From Saprospiraceae bacterium (GTDB taxonomy: Bacteria; Bacteroidota; Bacteroidia; Chitinophagales; Saprospiraceae), in contig JAJDFU010000297.1 of assembly GCA_020528935.1 (NCBI GenBank), positions 1-7,970 on the forward strand: DNA of 7,970 nt, written 5' to 3'. Below the pieces are notes generated by a model, which saw only the letters and a list, made by a program, of their open reading frames with translations, made no database searches and was not told the DNA's origin. Both the position numbers and the translations under genes were made by a program. Of the stretch, positions 1 to 6,020 are shown piece after piece. Numbering within the stretch: the first letter of the stretch is position 1; every line of letters starts with the position of its first letter.

Positions 1-27
1 TTGCCTGGGACCGCGTAGCGCCTCCTT

Positions 28-54
28 GGGTGGGTGGGTGGCTCTGGGTTTGGG
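28..54 (+). repeat. G-rich tract with G-quadruplex potential
   Basis: Five GGG runs (28-30, 32-34, 36-38, 46-48, 52-54) are separated by loops of 1, 1, 7 and 3 bases, which fits the standard G-quadruplex pattern. The first part is a short TGGG tandem repeat. It lies downstream of the minus-strand gene that stops at 130, so RNA read from that gene would carry the C-rich strand. The rest of positions 1-129 shows no gene, clean terminator hairpin or RNA gene that I can recognise. A role is inference only; it could be simple low-complexity intergenic sequence. Confidence 0.45.
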
Positions 55-129
55 TCGCGGCCTGGCTGGAAGGTCATAAGTGTCTGGCCTGTTGCGAGGT
101 CAGGGCAAACCACTTCCAGAACGGGCCGA

Positions 130-900
130 TCACTGATGGAGGCGGGCCAGATTGTTGGGGAGGCGCATCATCTTGGCGTTCAGGCTGGGGCCGCCATCGA
201 AGAATTGGCCGTTGATCAGCAGCCAGGACTTTTTCCGCGCTACATTCCCGATATCGGCATACGCCACCCGGCGGGCACGATGCAGGTACGCTTTCCAATA
301 CAGGGCTAAATCGGTAAAGGCAAAGCCCTCCTGCCCGTTGGCCAGCATGCTCTGATCGCAAAGTAGATAAATGCGTTCCCGGGGCATGGGCGTGAGGAAA
401 TAACGACTGGCATTCTGCAGGATCGCGAGCGGCATTTGGGTCATTTCCCTGTAGAAGCGATCCCGTTCTTCGCCGGGAGCCAAAAAGTCCCAGATCATGG
501 CTTGGAGGTGAATGTCTTCTTTTCGTTTTCCCTGGTATCGAAGGATGGCTTCCGGCAGAGGGTGTGCCAGGATCTCCCGGCCATAGTGGATGATGAAGGT
601 ATCGAGGGCATCCTCCCAGAAGGCCTCCCCGGGCGGAAGCAGGTATTCCTCCTGCTGTTGGGCCAGCATATCGCGAAATCCGCTGGCGTAAAAGTGTTCA
701 GCCAGGCGGTTGAAATCGCTGCCGGGGTGTTCTTCTTTCAACCGGCGTTGAAGCCGCGTCAGGAAAGCGTCGGCCAGCGGAGGGGTGCGGCCGCCGGCGG
801 TGGCCGGATCGCCGATTCCCGAAAGCTTGTTTCCGCAAGCCGGGCAAAACCGGGCCTGCGGGTCCAGGATCTCGTGGGCACAAAAAGGACAACGCTCCAT
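130..900 (-). CDS. Zinc-ribbon protein of unknown function
   Basis: This is a 256-residue soluble protein that I do not recognise as a named family. The N-terminus carries a double CxxC zinc ribbon (C4, C7, C19, C22, with CPFC and CPAC knuckles), followed by a Gly/Pro-rich linker near residues 28-42. A largely helical middle part covers about 43-170. The C-terminal part, about 176-240, includes a GQEGFAFTD motif followed by LYWK. That resembles the strand pattern of bacterial PH-like domains attached to zinc ribbons, but this is a weak inference. There is no signal peptide or transmembrane segment. The ATG at 898-900 places the first CxxC at residue 4, as is usual for such ribbons. The gene is transcribed away from the DUF2256-oxidase pair, with about 109 bp between start codons. 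Coding is supported by the intact zinc ribbon and a long uninterrupted frame; function is unknown. Confidence 0.85.
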   Translation of the reverse strand: MERCPFCAHEILDPQARFCPACGNKLSGIGDPATAGGRTPPLADAFLTRLQRRLKEEHPGSDFNRLAEHFYASGFRDMLAQQQEEYLLPPGEAFWEDALDTFIIHYGREILAHPLPEAILRYQGKRKEDIHLQAMIWDFLAPGEERDRFYREMTQMPLAILQNASRYFLTPMPRERIYLLCDQSMLANGQEGFAFTDLALYWKAYLHRARRVAYADIGNVARKKSWLLINGQFFDGGPSLNAKMMRLPNNLARLHQ

Positions 901-952
901 GATTCGTTGACGGAGATGAAAAAAACCTTCCCCTGCGGTTTTGCGTTAGACG

Positions 953-990
953 GTTGATCTTGCAGCAAGACGGAAGACGGCAGGATCAAC
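953..990. promoter_or_regulatory. Inverted repeat in divergent intergenic region
   Basis: Arms 953-963 (GTTGATCTTGC) and 980-990 (GCAGGATCAAC) pair over 11 positions with one T-G wobble, separated by a 16-base loop. The outer seven bases of each arm are perfect complements. A smaller overlapping palindrome (TCTTGC-A-GCAAGA, 958-970) could compete with it. The repeat sits between the divergent zinc-ribbon gene and the DUF2256 gene, 20 bases before the TTG start. It could be a two-half-site operator for a dimeric regulator or a stem-loop in the 5' leader of the DUF2256-oxidase transcript. No T-run directly follows it, so a terminator is unlikely. I found no convincing TAnnTTTG box in this intergenic stretch (901-1009). 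Confidence 0.4.
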
Positions 991-1009
991 GTCGAAATAT
1001 TTTATTGAT

Positions 1010-1171
1010 TTGGCAAAGCAACGGAAGAAAAGAGATTTACCCGAAAAAATTTGCGCGCATTGCGGCCGTCCGTTCAAGTGGCGAAAAAAATGGGCGCGCG
1101 ACTGGGAGGCCGTAAAGTTTTGCAGCGAACGATGCCGGCGGGAAACACGCCGCACAAGACCAAGAACATGA
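1010..1171 (+). CDS. DUF2256 small zinc-binding protein
   Basis: This is a 53-residue basic protein starting at a TTG. The reading frame is open from 950, but no ATG or GTG occurs before the conserved part; the TTG gives the family-like start M-A-K-Q-R-K-K-R-D-L-P-E-K. Family hallmarks are visible: C15-x2-C18 followed by GRPF, W24, the RKKWARDWE stretch (25-33), and C38-S-E-R-C42. These four cysteines probably bind one zinc ion. The length is normal for DUF2256 (COG4338), whose function is not established. The tail (43-53) is rich in Arg and Thr. The stop TGA overlaps the ATG of the oxidase subunit III gene (ATGA, 1168-1171), indicating translational coupling. The non-ATG start makes this gene easy to miss. 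Family identity is seen in the sequence; the exact start is inferred. Confidence 0.85.
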   Translation: MAKQRKKRDLPEKICAHCGRPFKWRKKWARDWEAVKFCSERCRRETRRTRPRT

Positions 1172-1794
1172 CCGAGCAAAAAACGGAACCTGCCGGTACG
1201 GCAGAATACCAGAACCTGAGTTTTCATCCTTACAACGTCTTGTTGTTCCTGGTCCTTTTCAGCCTGGCCATGCTTTTTTTAGCCCTTACGGCAGCATTCA
1301 TTTACACGCGGGTAGAAAATCAACAGCCCCCCATTTCCCTGCCGCCCATCTTCATTTTCAACACCCTGATCCTGCTGGCCAGCAGCGGCACCATGGTGTG
1401 GGCCCAGCGTTCGTTTAAGTCCGATAACACCCTGCAATACAAGCGGGCCCTGGCCGTAACCATCGGCCTCTCGGTGCTCTTTATGATCGCTCAGTTTTTT
1501 GCCTGGGGCCAGCTCTTCAAACAGTCGATTTTCATAGATTCGGACGTATCGGCCTCCTATCTCTATCTCATCTCCGGCCTGCATTTCCTGCACGTGATCG
1601 CCGGCCTGCCGTTCCTCGGCCTTTTCCTGTGGAAAGCCAACAAGCAGATGAAGGAACCGGTAAGTGTGCTGGTCTATTTCTCCGATCCGGAAAAACGCCT
1701 GAAACTTCGCCTGCTCACCATCTACTGGCACTTCCTGGACGGCCTTTGGATCTATCTGGTGCTTTTCTTTTTCATCAACGATCTGATCCGCTAG
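1168..1794 (+). CDS. Heme-copper oxidase subunit III
   Basis: This is a 208-residue integral membrane protein of the cytochrome c/quinol oxidase subunit III family, a structural subunit of proton-pumping terminal oxidases in the inner membrane. It binds no heme or copper itself. Five transmembrane helices are visible at about 24-46, 60-78, 92-113, 128-154 and 180-203, matching the shorter five-helix bacterial form rather than the seven-helix form. Diagnostic motifs are SGLHFLHVIAGL (136-147) in the fourth helix and YWHFLDGLWIYL (186-197) in the last. The chosen ATG overlaps the DUF2256 stop by four bases; an upstream in-frame ATG at 1051 would run antisensically through DUF2256's frame space and lacks family sequence. 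No subunit I, II or IV gene is in view, so this may be a stand-alone copy. It ends directly before a small hairpin and the purL promoter. Confidence 0.92.
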   Translation: MTEQKTEPAGTAEYQNLSFHPYNVLLFLVLFSLAMLFLALTAAFIYTRVENQQPPISLPPIFIFNTLILLASSGTMVWAQRSFKSDNTLQYKRALAVTIGLSVLFMIAQFFAWGQLFKQSIFIDSDVSASYLYLISGLHFLHVIAGLPFLGLFLWKANKQMKEPVSVLVYFSDPEKRLKLRLLTIYWHFLDGLWIYLVLFFFINDLIR

Positions 1795-1809
1795 CGGGGA
1801 TTATCCCCG
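1795..1809 (+). terminator. Short hairpin after oxidase subunit III
   Basis: CGGGGA-TTA-TCCCCG forms a perfect 6-bp GC-rich stem with a 3-base loop, beginning at the base after the TAG stop of the oxidase gene. No U-tract follows (the next bases are TACAGCACC), so it is not a classical intrinsic terminator. It may mark the 3' end of the transcript or stabilise it, separating it from purL, which has its own promoter-like box. Confidence 0.3.
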
Positions 1810-1839
1810 TACAGCACCGCCTAATCCTTACAGGAGTGC

Positions 1840-1847
1840 TATCTTTG
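1840..1847 (+). promoter_or_regulatory. Bacteroidota -7 box (TATCTTTG) for purL
   Basis: TATCTTTG matches the Bacteroidota sigma-factor -7 consensus TAnnTTTG at all fixed positions. It lies 22 bases before the purL ATG, so a start of transcription near 1852-1855 would give a very short leader. A clear -33 TTG is not visible at the usual spacing, which lowers confidence. Its placement, after the oxidase gene and hairpin and before purL, supports a separate purL-tlpA transcript. Confidence 0.5.
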
Positions 1848-1869
1848 CTGATCAAAATACCGGCAGCGG

Positions 1870-4122
1870 ATGCAAACAACTGAACCTCCTGTTTCGCTGG
1901 ATACGGCTCTGACTCTCGGGCTTAGCGCGGAGGAATACCAACGGATCCTGGAGATCATGGGCCGCCAGCCCAACTTCGCGGAGCTGAGTGTTTTCGCGGT
2001 GATGTGGTCGGAGCACTGTTCGTACAAAAACTCCATCCGGTGGCTCAAGACCCTGCCGCGCGAAGGCACCCGCCTGCTGGTAGGTGCGGGCGAGGAAAAT
2101 GCCGGCCTGGTGGACATCGGCGAAGGCCTGGCCTGTGCTTTCAAGATCGAATCGCACAATCATCCTTCGGCCATTGAACCCTACCAGGGCGCCGCTACCG
2201 GCGTGGGCGGCATTCACCGCGATATCTTCACCATGGGCGCTCGCCCCATTGCAGCCCTGAATTCCCTGCGTTTCGGCCCGCTGCACTCCCCCCGCACCCA
2301 ACACCTTCTGCGCGGAGTGGTGCGGGGCATAGGCGATTACGGCAACTGCTTCGGGGTGCCTACCGTGGGCGGCGAAGTGTACTTTCAGGATTGTTACCAC
2401 CAGAACATTCTGGTCAACGCCATGAGCGTAGGCGTGGTAAAGGCCGGTGAAACGGTCTCGGCCGTGGCCGACGGCCCCGGCAATCCGGTGTTCATCTTGG
2501 GCTCGGCCACCGGCAAAGACGGCATCCACGGTGCCACCTTTGCTGCCGCCGATCTCACCGAAGACTCCGAAGAAGACCTGCCTGCCGTGCAGGTGGGCGA
2601 TCCCTTCCAGGAAAAGCTTCTGCTGGAAGCTACTCTGGAAGCCATACAAACGGATGCCATTGTGGGCATGCAGGATATGGGCGCTGCCGGCATTTCCTGC
2701 TCCACCTCCGAGATGAGTGCCAAGTCGGGGACCGGCATGCGCATCGACCTCGACAAGGTACCTACCCGCCACGCCCATATGGAAGCTTTTGGGAGCCGGC
2801 TGAGCGAAAGCCAGGAGCGCATGCTCATGGGGGGGAAAAAGGGCGAGGAATAGCGCCTGAAGGCCGTCTTTGAAAAGGGGGATCTGGTTTGTGAACAGAT
2901 CGGCGAAGTGACCGATACGGGGCGGCTGGAGTTCTATCAGCAGGGCGAGCTCGTGGCCGATGTACCCGCCTGGGATCTGGTCTTGGGCGGCGGAGCTCCG
3001 GTGTACGAGCGGGAATACAGCGAACCGGCTTACCTGCAGCGCATTCGATCCTTCCAACTCAGCGACATCAGCCTGCCCGACAACTACCGGGAAGCGGCCT
3101 GGGAGCTGATCGGCCTGCCCAATATTGCATCCAAACATTGGGTGTACGAGCAGTACGACAGCATGGTCCGCACCAACACTATGACCACGAACCATCCGTC
3201 GGATGCCGCGATCATCCGCCTGAAGGACAGCACGAAAGCCCTGGCCCTCACGACCGATTGCAATGCCGCATACGTGTATGCCGCCCCGCACAAAGGAACC
3301 ATGATCGCCGTGGCGGAAGCGGCCCGCAATATCGTCTGTTCCGGTGGGCAGCCCGTAGCCGTTACCAATTGCCTGAATTTCGGAAACCCCTACAATCCGG
3401 AAGTGTACTGGCAATTCGTGGAAGCCATCAAAGGCATGGGCGAAGCCTGTAAAAAATTCGATACGCCCGTCACGGGCGGAAATGTCAGCTTTTACAACCA
3501 GACTGTACTCCAGGACCGCAACGAACCGGTGTACCCCACGCCCACCATCGGCATGGTGGGCATTCTGGAGGAACACGACCACTGCATGACACTGGCGTTT
3601 CGCCAGGCGGACGACCTCATTTACATGCTCGGCACCCCGCGCAACGACCTGGGCAGTTCGCAGTATTTGCGCCACCTTAAGGGAGTGGAATGCTCCCCGG
3701 CGCCCTTTTTTGACCTCGAAGAAGAGGCCCAACTCCAGGAATATCTGCTGGAGCTGATCCGCAAGGGATGGATCCAGTCTGCCCACGATGTATCCGAAGG
3801 CGGACTCTTCACGACACTGCTCGAATCCGCTATGGTCAATCGTTTGGGCTTCGACATCGAAACAGATGCCAATTTTAGAAAAGATGCCTATCTTTTTGGC
3901 GAGAGCCAAAGCCGGGTGCTCATCAGCATCGCTCCGGAACAGGAGGAAGGGGTTGTTGATTTCCTGAATGCGCGCAACCTGCCTTTCTCCGCACTCGGCA
4001 AGGTCACCACCGGCACACTGCGGGTAGATGACGAAGATTACGGCCCTGTCGATACCTGGAAGGCGCGCTATTTTTCCGTTTTAGACGAGGCTCTGGAATC
4101 ACAAAATCTCCATGACATATGA
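1870..4122 (+). pseudogene. purL: PurL, FGAM synthase, split by in-frame TAG
   Basis: Phosphoribosylformylglycinamidine synthase II catalyses the ATP-dependent conversion of FGAR to FGAM in cytoplasmic purine synthesis, using ammonia delivered by PurQ, with PurS bridging. The frame is 751 codons, the length of the small PurL type (about 740 residues), without a glutaminase domain. Visible motifs are MWSEHCSYKNS (45-55), SHNHPSAIEPYQGAATGVGG (95-114), GVPTVGGE (162-169), GMQDMGAAGISCSTSEM (266-282), LGGGAPVYEREY, TGGNVSFYNQ and HDVSEGG. At codon 328 (2851-2853) a TAG interrupts the gene, and the family sequence continues in the same frame immediately after it. Around it, conserved residues look altered: GSR at 308-310, GG at 321-322 and G at 337, where relatives as I recall them have EIL, VV and W. 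All other parts look intact. Sequencing error, a recent point mutation, or much less likely readthrough could explain it. The stop codon overlaps the next gene by ATGA. Confidence 0.9.
2851..2853 (+). other. Premature in-frame TAG within purL
   Basis: The local codons are GGC GAG GAA TAG CGC CTG AAG, where PurL proteins continue through KKGxE into an xxLKAxFEKWDL-like stretch. Without this codon the gene is open from 1870 to 4122. TAG also serves as the normal stop of the oxidase gene (1792) and the thioredoxin gene (5241), so genome-wide reassignment of TAG is not supported. The original codon was perhaps GAG, one base different. Confidence 0.9.
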
Positions 4123-5243
4123 AACGTTCTCAGCTCCATTTGCTGATCCTCACGGTATTCGCCGGTATTCTGATGCAGTGCAATTCCACGCCGGAGGGCA
4201 CCCGGATCGAGGGTGCAATGAAAAACGCCGGCGGCACGCAGGTTTACCTGGACAAGGTAGTAATCAACCAGGCCAGCAATGTGCTTTCCAAAGCGGATGT
4301 GGCCGCCGACGGCAGCTTTCGGCTGGATTTTCCCGAAGGCCTCGATGCCGGCATCTACAACCTGCGCATCGGTGCCAAACGCCTCAACCTGGTGCTGGAC
4401 GGCAGTGAAAAGGTGGTCGCGGTGAATGGCGACCTCCATACCATGCAAAACGGGGACATCACCCTGGAGGGCTCTCCCTCCTCCCAGGCCTACCTCGATT
4501 TTTTCCGGTCGGCCCGCAATCAGCGGATCGGAGAACAGGAGGTCAAAACCTTTGTAGATACCACACAAAACCCCTATACGGCTGCTTTTGTGGCTTTCAG
4601 CGTTCTGCGAAACAATCCCCAATACCTGGACATCCATCGAAAAGCTCAGGAACGCCTGGCCGAGACCTATCCGCAAGCGGATATGGTGAAGTCGTACGGC
4701 GAATTCATCGACAAGCTGGACCAGCAGTACCAGAAAACCCTGGCCAGCCAGCGCGTGCGGGTAGGTGAGCCGGCTCCGGACATCACCCTGCCCAACCCCA
4801 GGGGCGAGAACATGTCGCTGTCTGATCTCAGGGGGAAGATCGTGTTGCTGGACTTCTGGGCCAGCTGGTGCGGCCCCTGCCGGCGCGAAAACCCCAATGT
4901 AGTAAAGGTGTACAAGCGCTATAAGGACGAGGGCTTTGAGGTGTTCAGCGTTTCACTGGACGGGCTGGATACGCGCACCAAGGCGCGGCTGGGCAACGAT
5001 CCTGAGCGGATCAAACAGATGGCCGACCGGTCCAAGCAGCGCTGGGTACAGGCCATCGAACAAGACAACCTCATCTGGGATTACCACGTCAGCGACCTGA
5101 AGAAATGGGAGTCGAAGGCCGCCTCCAAATACGGAGTGACCAGCATCCCACGCACCTTTCTGATCGACCGGGAGGGCAATATCGCAGCCATCAATCTGCG
5201 CGGCTCCGCCAATATCGAAGCGGAACTGAAAAAGCTCCTCTAG
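4119..5243 (+). CDS. TlpA-like thioredoxin-fold lipoprotein with DUF4369-like domain
   Basis: This is a 374-residue predicted lipoprotein that works outside the cytoplasm as a thiol-disulfide oxidoreductase, probably reducing or exchanging disulfides at the membrane. The signal peptide MKRSQ plus a hydrophobic core ends in the lipobox LMQC with lipidated C21. Residues about 29-110 resemble the beta-rich DUF4369 domain typical of Bacteroidota TlpA proteins, followed by a helical linker (about 120-210). The thioredoxin domain starts near 220 (GEPAPDITLPN). It has the active site W250-C-G-P-C254 and the cis-proline loop S342-I-P344, then TFLIDREG. Between the strand FSVSLD (276-281) and WVQAIEQD, an Arg/Lys/Asp-rich segment (about 284-308) is longer than I expect for the family. 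The ATG overlaps the purL stop (ATGA), so it is probably co-translated with purL. It ends against the convergent RNA methyltransferase gene. Confidence 0.92.
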   Translation: MKRSQLHLLILTVFAGILMQCNSTPEGTRIEGAMKNAGGTQVYLDKVVINQASNVLSKADVAADGSFRLDFPEGLDAGIYNLRIGAKRLNLVLDGSEKVVAVNGDLHTMQNGDITLEGSPSSQAYLDFFRSARNQRIGEQEVKTFVDTTQNPYTAAFVAFSVLRNNPQYLDIHRKAQERLAETYPQADMVKSYGEFIDKLDQQYQKTLASQRVRVGEPAPDITLPNPRGENMSLSDLRGKIVLLDFWASWCGPCRRENPNVVKVYKRYKDEGFEVFSVSLDGLDTRTKARLGNDPERIKQMADRSKQRWVQAIEQDNLIWDYHVSDLKKWESKAASKYGVTSIPRTFLIDREGNIAAINLRGSANIEAELKKLL

Positions 5244-6008
5244 TCAGGGCCTGCCGTACAGCAGCTGGGCCACTACAATGCCCGTGGCGACGGCAGCGTT
5301 GAGGCTTTCGGCCCTGCCCCCGCCGGGTACGTACAATCGATGGGTAAGCTGCGCGAGGACCGCGGGCCGAAGGCCGCTGCCTTCGCGTCCGACCACCAAT
5401 AGGCCACGCCTTGGAAATTGCTGTGCGAATACACTTTCCCCCTCGAGGCTGGCCCCCAGTACGGGAAAGCCTTCCGGCAGGCTGCGCAGCAGCTCCTCCA
5501 GCGGAAGGCGCAGGTAAGGCGTGCGCAGAAAGGATCCCATGCTGGCCTGGAGGACCTTGGAATTGTAAAGATCCGCGCTGTCCGGGGTGGCGAACACGCC
5601 GGCCAGTCCGAACCAGTCGGCAATGCGCAACAAGGTACCTGCATTGCCGGGGTCCTGAATACCATCCAGGTACAGACTGAGGTGGGCCTGCACAACCGAT
5701 GGCTTCCAGTCCGGGTCTTTTAGGTGCATAGTGAACACCACCTGGTTGGGCGTGCGCATGTGGGAAAGCTGTTTCAGCTCGCGGGGCGTTACCGCAGTTA
5801 TCGCCATGTCGCCCTGCCCGGAAGAAGACAGGCCATTGGCTTCCAGCCATTCGGGCAGGGCCCAGATGTGGTCGATCTGATCGGGGCTTTGAGCCAGCGC
5901 CTCCCGGGCTATTTTGTCGCCCTCCACGGCGAATTTGTTATACTTTTGCCTAAATTTTTTCTGATTCAGCGAGCGAACGAACTGAACTTCTCTTCTGGAT
6001 AGTGCCAT
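5244..6008 (-). CDS. TrmH/SpoU-family RNA 2'-O-methyltransferase
   Basis: This is a 254-residue cytoplasmic RNA ribose methyltransferase of the SPOUT class using S-adenosylmethionine; whether the target is rRNA or tRNA cannot be told. The N-terminal substrate-binding part (about 1-105) includes the NKFAVEGDKIAREAL stretch typical of SpoU_sub_bind-like domains. The three SpoU motifs are clear: LDGIQDPGNAGTLLRIADWFG (114-134, with N122 and R128), LLVVGREGSGL (203-213) and VPGGGRAESLNAAVATGI (227-244, with S235 and N237). The C-terminal motif forms the trefoil knot that binds the cofactor. Its TGA stop directly abuts the TAG of the convergent thioredoxin gene, with no base between. The ATG at 6006-6008 lies 12 bp from the start of the divergent tamL. 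As I recall, a TrmH-type gene beside a TamL gene is a common pairing in Bacteroidota. Confidence 0.93.
   Translation of the reverse strand: MALSRREVQFVRSLNQKKFRQKYNKFAVEGDKIAREALAQSPDQIDHIWALPEWLEANGLSSSGQGDMAITAVTPRELKQLSHMRTPNQVVFTMHLKDPDWKPSVVQAHLSLYLDGIQDPGNAGTLLRIADWFGLAGVFATPDSADLYNSKVLQASMGSFLRTPYLRLPLEELLRSLPEGFPVLGASLEGESVFAQQFPRRGLLVVGREGSGLRPAVLAQLTHRLYVPGGGRAESLNAAVATGIVVAQLLYGRP
5912..5948 (+). promoter_or_regulatory. Candidate tamL promoter inside TrmH gene
   Basis: TACTTTTG at 5941-5948 matches TAnnTTTG at every fixed position. A possible -33 element TTTTG lies at 5912-5916, with a 24-base spacer, slightly long for the usual range. The box is 72 bases before the tamL ATG and inside the first codons of the opposite-strand methyltransferase gene. 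With only 12 bp between the divergent start codons, a tamL promoter must overlap that gene, which makes this a reasonable candidate. Confidence 0.35.
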
Positions 6009-6020
6009 TATCGAGCTGCA

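Noticed and set aside
74..361. A minus-strand frame ending at 74 that could extend the zinc-ribbon protein by frameshift
   Set aside because: It is in another frame, its translation over the overlap is Pro/Arg-rich shadow sequence, and I cannot show that the zinc-ribbon protein is truncated at its C-terminus.
436..957. A 173-codon plus-strand frame opposite the zinc-ribbon gene
   Set aside because: The opposite strand carries a CxxC-CxxC zinc ribbon at a proper start; this frame shows no motif.
998..1005. TATTTTAT as a promoter box for the DUF2256-oxidase pair
   Set aside because: It matches only part of TAnnTTTG and lies too close to the TTG start to be convincing.
946..1227. A 93-codon minus-strand frame across the start region of DUF2256 and the oxidase gene
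   Set aside because: It is antisense to two genes with family motifs and shows no recognisable domain.
1051..1794. Upstream ATG at 1051 as start of the oxidase subunit III
   Set aside because: The extra 39 residues lie in a different frame over the DUF2256 coding region and are basic, low-similarity sequence; the ATG at 1168 gives a normal N-terminus and an ATGA overlap.
2851..2853. UAG recoding or pyrrolysine-type readthrough
   Set aside because: TAG ends two other genes in the window, and no recoding element is evident; an error or mutation is simpler.
1852..3909. A 685-codon open frame on the minus strand opposite purL
   Set aside because: It is antisense to a clearly recognisable PurL with conserved motifs, and its translation resembles no family and has the composition of a codon-bias shadow. 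Long antisense frames are common opposite GC-rich genes.
2908..4122. The second part of purL as a separate gene starting at ATG 2908
   Set aside because: The family sequence continues in frame directly after the TAG at 2851, so an ATG at 2908 would omit conserved residues; a naturally split PurL at this point is not something I know of.
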